From: Sesamum alatum
Lineage: Eukaryota; Streptophyta; Magnoliopsida; Lamiales; Pedaliaceae
Reading direction: 5' to 3'
DNA: 64,000 nt
Assembly (NCBI GenBank): GCA_034509735.1
Contig: JACGWO010000006.1
Span: 8,881,001-8,945,000 of the forward strand
The translations under genes were made by a program, and so were the position numbers. Positions within the stretch are counted from its first letter, which is position 1, and each line of letters begins with the position of its first letter. The notes beneath the pieces were generated by a model. The model was not told where the DNA came from. It saw only the letters and a program-made list of their open reading frames with translations, and did not search any database. Of the stretch, positions 31,694-42,091 are shown piece by piece.

Positions 31694-34600
31694 CTAGTCT
31701 CTCTTCATGCTCGGGTACTCCGCGTAGTAGAATGGTTCATTCTTTTGGTAGAGCTTTTTGAAGTTGACATCAACGATGTGATAACGAGGGTGTATCTTCA
31801 TGCCTCTGACCGGATCGACCCAACGACAGTTAAACAGTACAATTTGCATGTTTGGAATTAGTGGGTAATCTAATTGAATTATCTCGTCCAAAATTCCGTA
31901 GAAGTCAGAATCTGTGTCTGTATATGATGAGCTTTTCACACAAACACCACAATTCATTGTTGACTTCCCGACATTGTGACGTTCAGTGTGGAAATTGAAG
32001 CTATTGACGAAGTAAGACGGGTATGTCATCACATCTGCTCTAGGGCCCCAATAATGCAACTTCAATAATTTGTCGTTTGTGTGATTGAATTCGGATTTCA
32101 CCTGCAATTCATCATATAGCAATTAAAATAATTGATTACAAATTAATGAGCAGATCGCATTTACAAGAAAGTGATGCTTACACGACGCTTGAACCAATCC
32201 GTGAATTATGTTACCACTAGTTGATCAATTATCGGGTCCTCCGAATTATGTTGCTCGAACAGTTCATTCAAGAATGACTTGTTACAGTAAAACTGATAGT
32301 TATAAATATACATGTAATCGAAATTGAAATGAAGGCTTGAGATAATTACGTTTGTATAAGACACTTACTCGTAGTACGGTGCAACTACTTCACAATTACA
32401 AGATGTATGTCTCGATAACATGAAGTTCCTCACTACTCAGCCATCTCTTCTTTGAGGCCCCACTTGCTCGGCCCGGGTTATTGAAAATGGACCGTACCAT
32501 CTGATCGTCATTGCTCGTGAGATCATCATTCCGACTGGGTCTGCTTCGCTTGCAGAGAATGTGCAGTTCGAAGTAGTGAGAGGAGAAAAGCCCGATTTCT
32601 TCGACAATATAAGCCTCTACAATTGACGCCTCGACGTGTGCTTTGTTTTTCATACTAGTATTTATTAAAATGCAAATTAATTGCTACTTAAAAATAATAT
32701 ATTTAACAGTAGTTATTTACCTCTCAAATGGGTACATCCACCTGTATTGCACGGGCCCCCCAACGCGCGCCTCATATGGAAGGTGAACAATTAGATGCTT
32801 CATTGAGTCGAAAAAATAAGGAGAAAATATTTTTTCAAGGTTGCACAGGATGACGGCTACACTATCTTCCAATTCTTTTACCTTGGCCACATCTAGTGTT
32901 GTTGAGCATAGGATCTGGAATAGAAGGTTCACTTCTTTTGCTCCTTCGTCAGTGTATATACCGCTTTGGGCATCACGTTCGGTCTCCTTTTGTCCACCTC
33001 AAGCTCCGGCCGATTAAATATGATCTTGAGATCCTTCTGTGCATTCAGATTGTCCTTTGTTTTTCTCTTGATCTCCATCACAGTATTGAATATATTATCG
33101 AAAAAATTCTTCTCAATATGCATGACATCAAGATTGTGTGGTATCAGATGCGCCCCCCAATATTCAAGCTCCCAGAAGATGCTTTTCTTCGTGCACTTAT
33201 GGTCGACACTGCAGCCTTCTGGTTCACTTAACGGTGTTCGACTACCACACTAAACGTATCGACACGGGTTCAGATCTGTTCTCCAGTCAACCTCAGACGT
33301 GCAACCTTCCTTTCGATTCGATTTTTAGTGAAGGCTTTCTTGTTCCTGCGATAAGGATGATCCGGTGGTAGAAACTACCTGTGGCAGTCAAACTAGCATG
33401 CCTTTAGACTGTGCTATAAATAGAATGCCCGTGTGTCCTCCATACAAATTGGACACCCCGTAACACCGGCGGTACTCCATCCAGAAGCTATCCCATACGC
33501 AGGAAGGTCGTTCACTGTCCACATCAATACGACATGCATCATGAATGCCTAGTTTGTCGCAGTATTATGCGTACGTACACCCACATGCATAAATTTTGCA
33601 ACTCCTCGATCTATGGCTCTAAGTAGATATTGATAAGACGTTTCAGATTCGATGGACCATGAATCACCATCGTTAGGAACATATACTCAAACTTCATGCT
33701 CAATCCCGGTGGGAGATTGTACGGTGTAAGTATCATGGGCCAACATGAGTAAGTTTTACCATACTGGTCGTGCGGTGCAAACCCATCCGTGCACAACTCA
33801 ATTATAACATTACGAGGCTCAGCTGCAAAATCAGGATACGTCCGGTAAAAATGCTTCCAAGCCTCTGCATCAGACGGATGACACATGGATCCTTCCTCCG
33901 TCTGATGGCTCGCATGCCAAGTCATATGCTCTGCTGTGGCCTCCGACGCATACAACCTCTGCAGCCGAGGGGTAAGTGGTAGATACCTAAGAATGGCATA
34001 TGGGGACTTCTTGCGTCTAGGATTTCTGTCCCTGGTGGGCTTGTACCTAACGTCTCCACAGAACTTGCCATATTCCAAATCAATATCGTCCTTCCAGTAC
34101 AACATGCAACCGTTTTTGCAAGCATTAATCTTCGGAACTGGTAAACCCAATTCTCTTATCAATTTCTTCGTATTGTAATAATCGGCGGGGAAAGTGTGAT
34201 CGTGGGGCATTACAGTAGCAGCCCACTGGCATAACCAATCAGATGTATGCTTGGAAAAACCCCCTTCGGCCTTGATATTCACCAAAGAGGCAATTGACGC
34301 CAACTGAGAGGTGGTGCAACCGTTCCACAACGGTTGGTCCGCAGCATGAACTACATCAAAAAACGGTCTGACAAGCCAGACACATAATCATAGGGCTCCG
34401 AATCGTAATATGAACTAGGACCCACATCAGATGGACAATACCGAGTACCATCATCAAGCGGTCCCTTCTGGTTGTACGAAGACCAGAAAGATGGCCCCGA
34501 GGCATCGAATACCATCCTCTGTGCCGAATCCATCTGAGCTGCATCACCCCAATGAGAACTACCATCCTCCTGAACAGGTGGCGTTTGCTACGGCTGCACA

Positions 34601-34862
34601 TGGGACGCTGTCAATGCTTCAAAGTATTCCTGCACCCTCTCCTCACCATGCGAAATCCAATTATAATACTCTGGCATAAAGCCTTTTATACACAAATCAA
34701 AATTTACCTCGTCTGGTGTTTTGAACCATATATGCACGCTGAAACTGGGCCTATTCTAAAATTATTGTAACACCGTCCTCAAACTCCGCCGTCACACCCA
34801 GGACATCTCGATCATATATCCATTTCCTCAACTATCTTAACAGGATTGGTCCCACGTAATTC
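31694..34862 (-). pseudogene. TNP2-type CACTA transposase (Transposase_21 family), decayed
   Basis: Going down from 34862 are: a transposase-associated domain remnant (YDRDVLGVTAEFEDGVTI); a linker (34351-34533) ending in a frameshift; the Transposase_21 core at 34330-33611, including MPHDHTFPADYY, LPYTILRYLPLTPRLQRLY-like strings and ELCTDGFAPHDQYGKTYSCW; NLDVMHIEKNFFDNIFNT near 33125; DUF4218 pieces at 32932-32717 and 32653-32396; and DUF4216 at 32122-31694 (VLFNCRWVDPVRGMKIHPRY). TNP2 proteins cut and join CACTA ends. Frames break near 34340, in 33130-33600 and between the later pieces, some of which may be introns. The CxCxxC part of the first domain is missing through a deletion of roughly 45 bp near 34720, compared with the copy at 48636. 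Confidence 0.8.
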
Positions 34863-34893
34863 ACAACAGTACGTAATTAAATGACGAGAATAT

Positions 34894-34911
34894 TATATAT
34901 ATATATATATA
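34894..34911. repeat. AT microsatellite
   Basis: About nine AT units between the CACTA transposase gene and its right subterminal repeats. Similar AT runs lie at 37456-37473, 40499-40525, 53022-53036, 56686-56708 and 57473-57491. Confidence 0.8.
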
Positions 34912-35099
34912 ACTCACCATTACAGAATTTCAACTTCTTACGTGAGCAAAACACCTATCAATATCAATGCAAAATTCGTGCAAATAATTGATATGTTCGA
35001 TTTTCCGTATAAAGAATCAACAGGGGGAGTTACAACAAAATGAGTTGGAGAGTAATTATATGAATAATGAGAAAGAAGGGGGACATATATATAGAAAAA

Positions 35100-35755
35100 T
35101 ATTGGAACGGCTATTGGAATATTATTTGGAACACACAACTAGCCGTTGAAATATAGCCGTTGATCCAGCTTTTAGGAACGGGCTCAGGCACGGATATAGA
35201 AACAATAATCTTACCATTGTAATGTAGCCGTTATGGTATATTAGAAACAATATTATTCACATACAATATGACCGTTCCTAATTGGAGCACAATTGAGAAC
35301 GGTAATTGTAACAACACTGCATTTCCTGTATACCCTCAATTTGGAACGGTCATTGCATTACATTTTTGCTCATGGCGTAAAAGGGTCTCATTTAGCACTA
35401 CATATTGGAACGGTCGAGCAACCAATCCAAATAGATCTGGGGTTTGGAACACATATAGGAATGATCCTTGTTCCCAGTCGAGTAGCCATTCCAACTTTCA
35501 CACATGTGTTCCAAATGGAATACCAAAATATATCCGGTCCCTTTTCGAAACGGTAATAGGTTTACATGTTGGCACACATATATTGACACACAAATAGGAA
35601 CGGTCATGCCGTTGCTATACGTTTGTACAACCATTAACTCAAATGTGACGTCATCAACGGTTTTCCGTTCCACAACAGTTCCACTTACCGTTCCTATTTG
35701 GAACGGTCTTTTGGATGGTCGCCTATATCCGTTCCAATTCCCGCATTTTTTTTGA
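35100..35755. repeat. Right subterminal repeat region of the CACTA element
   Basis: About 650 bp with GGAACGGT and ACCGTTCC motifs in both orientations, ending at the CCGCATTTTTTTTGAAGTG terminus. It mirrors the array at the other end and lies upstream of the transposase gene, where such arrays usually overlap the promoter. Confidence 0.75.
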
Positions 35756-36769
35756 AGTGTATTAGCTTCTAAATTTTGAAATATTATTGTATAAAATTTT
35801 ATTTTTTACCTTTATAAAAGAAACAAATAGATGTAAAAGTAAAACATTCAGGATTATCTAATATTATAAAAATCAAGTGCTAAGAGATTCACTCAATAAT
35901 TGAATCCTCATAAGCAATTTCAACTTAATAATATTCTATTCATATATCAATTTTTATTCTCTTTAGTATTCATTCTTATTAAACTTTTAAGTTATTTTTA
36001 TAAATTGATTATTGAAAAAATATATTAATATTGACTTATTTATTTATCTTCTTTTTTTTTTCTTATTTCAACGTAATTAACTCAATTTTTATTTATTATT
36101 TTATTGTACTAAGTTTTATTTTTAAAATTTATTATTTTTCTTAATAAAAGGTAATTGTACTAATGTATTATTATATAATTATTTTAAAATTTTATACTTT
36201 TAATTGTTATAGTGTTAATGTTTACTCACCATTTGACTTTTCTTATTTTCATAAGGGGAAATAACATTTTTCAGTTCATAACTTAGGTCCTTTGCATTTT
36301 AATTTGGTCCATTGATTTTTGGGATTCTCACTTTCGGTCCCTTAAATATTAGAAAGTAGCAATTTTAGTTCCATAACACCTTCCATCTGGATATTCAAAA
36401 GAAAATACAATGTGGGCTTTAAACAAATACAAGGGGACCAAATGTTACAACTCTTATGCACCTTTTAAAGCACAAAAATAATTATATATGTCTCGTTAGG
36501 ACTACAATTATATTAATGAATTTACTACTGAATAAGATAAGGTTTTAAATTAAATTATTTATTATATTACTATTTATACTCTTCTTCAATGTCAATGTCT
36601 TGAAGGTGCAGGGTGAGGGGGACATGGTATTTTTAGCCTATTAATTTTGAAATAAAATCAGTTAGTTGGGTCTTTTTAAATTTTCAATAACACTTCTAAT
36701 TTAATCATATTGATAATTTTTATTTGTAATTAAATTTTGATACTTATTTGTTATTCCAATTTAGAAGAT

Positions 36770-37430
36770 ATTCCATTTTAATAAAATTGATCAATTTTTA
36801 TTCGTAGGTTTTATTGTGTCTTTTTTGCTATTGTTTGATTTTGCTATATTATGTTTGTGTATGTAATATGTTTTTTTACAATATTTTGAATGTCGTTGAT
36901 TTTTAATTTATTGATACTAAATGATTACAAGCTAATTATTTATTGACTATTATTATATAAATATAATCTAATTAGACAATATTACCAATATTTTGTATTG
37001 TAAGATCTTAATGTTAATTATATTTCATTATCAACTTTTAAATATTGTCAAAGTATTATTTACATGCTTTATTACCTTTTAAATTTTGAAATATTATTGT
37101 ATAAAATTTTATTTTTTGCCTTCACATTGCAATTTTTACTTCTATATATTTTTAGTTTAACTTCTTAACCTTATTTTCATATGCACCGATTGATATAATC
37201 TATTTCTTATTCAATAATATATTATGTTATAACTTAATTTTTTATGTCACATTTGTTGTTGTAATACTTTCATTCTATTAATTAATATAAAAAATAGATG
37301 AAAAAGTAAAGCATTCATGATTATTTAATACTAAAAAAATCAAGTACTAAGAGATATCACTCAATAGTTAAATTTTCACAAGCAATTTCAATTTAATAAT
37401 ATCATATCCATATATCAATTTTAATTTGTA
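36770..37430 (-). repeat. Internal duplicate copy of Helitron sequence (intact 'empty site')
   Basis: This stretch matches the DNA flanking the CACTA insertion: 36770-37072 resembles 26620-26932 and 37070-37430 resembles 35760-35960 and beyond. At the point where the CACTA element sits in the other copy, this copy reads TACATGCTTTATTACC with a single TAT (37070-37072). A direct repeat of about 35 bp (TTGTAATTAAATTTT then ATTTATTTGTTATT) brackets it at about 36723 and 37425, suggesting duplication. Confidence 0.7.
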
Positions 37431-37810
37431 ATTAAATTTTAATATTTATTTGTTATTATATATATATATATATGTATTGAAGTTTTTAGATTAGTGTTTT
37501 ATATATTATTTATATGTAGTTTATTTTAAATTTTAATGTGTCATGGTAAATTAAAACTTTCTTAGTATAATTAAGATTTCTTCTAGCAAAGTAATTGTGT
37601 TAAAATATTATTTGGCAGTTTAAGTTTTTTTAGTTGAATATATTATTCATTCTCTAAGTAGTTTAGAGCAATTAAGACTCTTACATATTTTTCTTATAGA
37701 ATTTTATTTTTTCTTTAATTAATTTTTTAATATAATAAACTTTGGATGTTATTAAAATTTAATACGTGATAGGTCTGTGTAATTGTGTTCATTCATGATT
37801 CACGATAGAA

Positions 37811-38487
37811 TAGGGCTGTCCATTTCGGTTATTTTAACCGAACCGAACCGAAAATTCGGTTAACCGAATTTTCGGTTCGGCGTTTTTTATAACCGAAATT
37901 TGAACTTCGGTTCGGTTTTCAAACCGAAACTTTTCGGTTATTTTTCGGTTTTAAACCGAAAAAAACCGAAATTATAATTAAAAAAAATAAAATTGCTTTT
38001 TAGTTTAAATTTTAATTTTAAAATACCTGTTAAAAATATAAAGATATAAAAGAAAAAGTAACAATTGACACGATATGATTCATATTTCATACGAATATCA
38101 TTCCATTCGTACCATTCATAACTATAAACACTCCATTTCAAAATATGAAAATAAGTAAATAACAACTCAATAACCGACCGAACCGAAGACTCAAAGTGAA
38201 AGTGAAAGTGGTTTGACTCAAAGAAAATTCAGACAAATTGAAATTAATTACTATTATTTAATATTAATAATTTAATTTTAAAAATTATTAAATATTAATA
38301 TATAATAAAAAAAACAATTCGGTTTTCGGTTCGGTTCGGTGAACCGAACCATCTCAACCGAACCGAACCGAAAACTGAAATTTTCAAAAAAAAAAAAACC
38401 GAAAAATTCGGTTCGGTTTTCGGTTCAAACCGAATTTTCGGTTCGGTCGGTTTTTTTTTCGGTTCGGTCAGTTTTTGCACACCCCTA
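37811..38487. mobile_element. hAT-type MITE full of CGGTT/AACCG repeats, exact 8 bp duplication
   Basis: A 677 bp element starting TAGGGCTGTCCATTTCGG and ending GTTTTTGCACACCCCTA, flanked by CGATAGAA at 37803-37810 and 38488-38495. An 8 bp duplication and TAGGGNTG ends fit the hAT superfamily. Both ends are packed with TTCGGTTCGGTT and AACCGAACCGAA strings. The centre is AT-rich and noncoding. It lies within the Helitron at 26226-38718. Confidence 0.85.
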
Positions 38488-39545
38488 CGATAGAAGCAGG
38501 TTATTAAAGCTCTGTGTAATTGAATTCGTTCATGATTCACAATTTAGGGTTTTACCTAAATTTATATGCAGGAGGTTTAGAATATTTAGAATTCTAAATT
38601 GTTAAAACTCCAAAAATATGTAATATAATAATTAATAATATTTAAATAAGGGTATATGTGCCTTTTCATAATGGGGAACAAACAACTTAAGTATTTACAC
38701 ATTTATATAGAGTATAGATATATAGAGTATAGATATAGATTTATGTAATTTTTGTGATTGACCCTGAGTCAGACGCACCCTAGGCGTGTTCGATTTTTTA
38801 TTTTTTTTATTTTATATTTTTGAACAAACCGAGACCGTATCCGTGGATTATAGTCCCTGACCCTTAATAATAATGTGTTATAGAATTATGTATTTACTGA
38901 GAGCAAAGTCCAGTTCATGGCCTTCGTAAATTACGGATCAAACGTTTGTGACAGAGAAAGTCATTAGTGATTTCCAATGCCAAAGTTATTAATAAATAAT
39001 GTAGTAATGTTAGAGCACCCAAGCCAGCACTCTATATAGGTTATTCATAAATTATTGCCACCATACAAAAGATAGTGCCACCAATAAAAAGACTTTCTAT
39101 GTATTATAAGAAGCCCTAATAATGTTACCGTAACTACTCCTATACATACATATTTGAACAGACAAAGCATGTGCATACTAAATATACAATACTTGTTGAC
39201 TTCTTGAATAAATTTGTTTAATATTTCTGTGCTTCTGGTGATTCTAGTATATTATTTAATTTGCAAAAAAAAATAAAAATAATAATATTTAGATTTTCAA
39301 GCCACTCGTTATACACATTCAAAGTAAACGAAATAAAAAATATATTCTCAATAAACTTCAGGCAACTTGTTGATCCAACCGTTTATTAAGTAGGAACGCA
39401 CATCCACTAACCCAAACGCATTTAATATTTTTTACAAAAGTTTGATCAAACCTTCTTAAACAAAAAGATTACATTTGGAAATGAATTCAAACATTATTAT
39501 GTTTGAAGATTATTTGGTGATCTCAGTTTTTCAATAACAGAAGAC

Positions 39546-40068
39546 ACTAAAAGAATAAAAAAAGAAAAAGCTTTTTTAGCGACGTATATTTGCGATAGAT
39601 TTCATAAAAAAATCGTCATTATTGAAATTTTATGATGGCCGCAGGAGACTCATCACAAAATAATTGCGAAGGATATAGTAATTCATCGTAATGTTTTGCA
39701 ACGGGTTATAATATTCTTCGGCAAACCACCGTAATGTCAACGGACCAAGGGTATTAACAATTTCCAATATTAGGATTGCGACGGGATATTTATTTGGGTG
39801 ACCGGAAAATATTGGAACCGTGTTTGGGACCGATTACCGTAAAACAATGAGGCAATTTGTGCGAGTCATTCAGACAAGATGGCCTTTTGGAAATTTGTGT
39901 GCGTGTTTGATGTTTGTTTTGCGACAGTTCATCCTAAATTTTGCGACAGCCGTGATATAGATATGCATGTCAGTATGTCACATTGTGCGATGGGCTAGGC
40001 CATCCTCATGTGCTACATCGTATGGTTAAGAGGTGATGCAACTGGTCATATTTAATGCGCAAGTTCCA
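39546..40068 (+). mobile_element. Possible CACTA-like terminal fragment
   Basis: The sequence begins ACACTAAAAGAATAAAAAAAG and is followed by short GC-containing motifs (TAGCGACG, TTGCGATAG, TTGCGACGGG, GCGACAG) that recur at intervals to about 39970, like CACTA subterminal repeats. No right end or transposase was found, and a hAT MITE interrupts the sequence at 40077. Low confidence. The stretch 38720-39545 holds nothing I can name. Confidence 0.3.
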
Positions 40069-40076
40069 ATCCCGGC

Positions 40077-40498
40077 CAATGTTTTGAAAACCGGACCGGA
40101 GATCGAATCGGATAAGCTACTGGGTCACTGGGTCACTGGTTCGACCGGTTGGACCGGAGTCAAAAAACCGGTAGACTCGGACTATACTATATATATATAT
40201 ATGTATATATAGCATATTAATACACATTATATATTAGTTTACTAAGGTAAAAAATAAATACATTTAAATAAAACATTAAAAAAATTCAAAATAAATTTCA
40301 TTCAATTAAACAATAATAATAATAATTCAAAAAAAATTTAACAAGAAACACAAAAAAATATATCAAATAATTTATAAAAATAATTAATAGAATTATTATA
40401 ATTATAAAATATATAATTTATTTTTCGTATTTCATAAAAAATAAATAAAAAATTAAACTATATTAAGAATTAATGAATAATATTACTAAAATTAAAAA

Positions 40499-40530
<32 letters not shown>

Positions 40531-40998
40531 AAAAACAATCTCACCTACCCTCTTTCCTTTTTCACTTTCCCACCTACCCCCTTTCCTTCTTCTCCCTCCC
40601 CCTTTCCCGTTTTCTCTCTCCCCCTCCCCCCTCTTCACTTCTTCTTCCCCTTTCCTTCTCTTCCCATTTCTTTCTTCTCCTCCCACCAACCCCTTTTCTT
40701 CTTTTTAGTTTTCCTCCACCCCACCTCAGATGAGCCGACGCCGGAATTTGCCCACCAGCTCCACTGCAACGCTACCTTTCTTCTTCTCTATCTTTCTTTT
40801 TCTTTTTTTTTTTTAAAGAAAACCGAATTAACCGGTTTTCACCGATTTTGGCCGGTTTTTACCGATTTTTCCGGGTTTTGACCGGTTCGCTACGGGTTTG
40901 ACCACCCGGCTCTTACACCTATACCCGGACCGGCCTTGAGTCCGGTTCCCGATCGGACCGGTCGAACCGGCCGGTCCGGTCCGGGTTTAAAAACATTG
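40077..40998. mobile_element. hAT-type MITE with ACCGG-rich ends, exact 8 bp duplication
   Basis: A 922 bp element starting CAATGTTTTGAAAACCGG and ending CGGGTTTAAAAACATTG, flanked by ATCCCGGC at 40069-40076 and 40999-41006. The ends are rich in GACCGG and CCGGTC. The middle has AT-rich DNA, an AT microsatellite and a pyrimidine-rich tract (40545-40700). The 8 bp duplication fits hAT. Noncoding; a 65-codon frame in the pyrimidine tract is compositional. Confidence 0.82.
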
Positions 40999-41185
40999 AT
41001 CCCGGCCTAGTTGCAGTTGGCTTCCTCATGCGGCAGATGTATATGGAATGGGCCTCGGAGCCCATCATGAATAGTTGACCCCTTTTCCATCTGTTTGCAT
41101 AAGTCAGTCACAGCTCCTCCTATGGCATGCCGACAACGAACATGCTTCTAAGGGCCCCTGAGAGGCATACTTTTTGACAAGTTTC

Positions 41186-41840
41186 TTAAACTTGAAGCCA
41201 ACAAACAAACTAAAGTTACCAACAACATTCTATTGCAAAATTTAAAAAAGAAATTAGGAAAGGCAAAAACGAGTTGGGCCGAAGAAGTTCCTAAAATACT
41301 CTCGGTTTGTAGGGCCACTCCAAGATCTAGCATGGGAGAAACCCCATTCTTTCTAGTTTATGGGTCGAAGACAGTGATTCCAGTTGAGGTACAGGAGCCC
41401 ACAGAATGAATTCTTCGATAAGAAGAGGCGGAAAATCAATGAACCCGAAGGTTCGATTTGGATGTCATCGAAGAAAAAAGAGCCATGGCACGAGTCTGAA
41501 TGGAGAATTACCAAAGGAGAGTGCTCAAATACTAAATCTCCCAAGTTAAAGAAATGTCGCTTCAAATAGGGGATTTTGTACTGCGTTGGGTACACATACA
41601 AAGGGCTGTAGGAAAATTAGATCCCAAATGAGAAGGACCCTATCAAGTCACGAAGATATTTAGACAAGGAACATATGAGCTTGTGGACTTGGAATGGAGA
41701 AGTATTCCACGTGCTTGGAGTATACAAAATCTGAAGAAATTTACTGCTAATGAATACCTTCCCTTTCAGAAAATAGCAAAGGAGATAGGAAATCTTCATT
41801 TGAAGAAAGAAATAATAAAGATCGGTAAGAAAGGTTAGTT
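41186..41840 (+). pseudogene. Integrase C-terminal region of a Ty3 Tat-type element
   Basis: Conceptual translation with frame changes gives QTKVTNNILLQNLKKKLGKA, EVPKILSVCRATPRSSMGET, TPFFLVYGSKTVIPVEVQEP, LQIGDFVLRWVHIQRAVGKL, GPYQVTKIFRQGTYELVDLE and IPRAWSIQNLKKF. This is the end of the integrase core and the C-terminal domain of plant Ty3 Tat-lineage pol. Several stops and shifts (for example near 41407 and 41568) make it a pseudogene. It is on the plus strand, unlike the Ty3 body at 1-4656, and belongs to another insertion. Confidence 0.8.
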
Positions 41841-42091
41841 AAAAGTTTCTTTTTACATTATCCTCTTTATTTTCTATTTAAAATTTCTTTTTACGTTTTC
41901 TCTATACATGCACGTGTGCTAACCGTGGAATAAGATAAAGTAAATTTATTCGAGGGGCTCAATTCGACTCGCTATATCTAAGGCCTTCTAAAGAGATATG
42001 AAAAGTTACGATACGAATCAAGGTGTAAATTCATTCACAATTGTCAAAGGCCCTTACAAAAGAAATGGGAGATAACTACGAGGTAAGCGCA

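Larger units (their letters stand above)
26933..35759 (-). mobile_element. CACTA (EnSpm) DNA transposon, 8.8 kb, with TAT duplication
   Basis: The left end is CACTATAAAAAAATGCGG and the right end, reversed, is CACTTCAAAAAAAATGCGG. A 3 bp TAT duplication flanks it (26930-26932, 35760-35762). Both transposon genes are on the minus strand, TNP2-type first (31694-34862) and a PF03004-type second gene after it (27744-29542), so the element's 5' end is on the right. Many copies of a GGAACGGT motif in both orientations occur near each end, as expected for transposase-binding subterminal repeats. Stops and frameshifts in both genes make it non-autonomous now. Full-length structure and intact ends suggest it may still be mobilised in trans. 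Confidence 0.9.
26226..38718 (-). mobile_element. Helitron-like element containing a CACTA element and a hAT MITE
   Basis: On the minus strand the 5' end reads TCTATACTCTATATAAATG (38718 inward, A before it). The 3' end has the hairpin GTGC-ATC-GCAC about 12 nt before a degenerate TTAG followed by T (26226-26229). Removing the CACTA element (26933-35759) and the hAT MITE (37811-38487) leaves about 3 kb of AT-rich DNA related to 7060-7820. An internal direct duplication is visible: 26600-26932 plus 35763-35960 matches 36770-37430. No helicase coding was seen. The exact 3' end is uncertain. Confidence 0.5.

Noticed and set aside
26950..35750. GGAACGGT repeats as a CRISPR-like array
   Set aside because: Motif spacing is irregular, both orientations occur, the genome is a plant's, and the arrays are bounded by CACTA ends; they are transposon subterminal repeats.
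36250..36470. Possible MITE with GGTCC strings
   Set aside because: Only a left-arm-like sequence was seen; no inverted partner or target duplication could be found.
40492..40689. 65-codon Glu/Lys/Gly-rich minus-strand frame
   Set aside because: Translation of a pyrimidine-rich tract and AT microsatellite inside a hAT MITE; low complexity.
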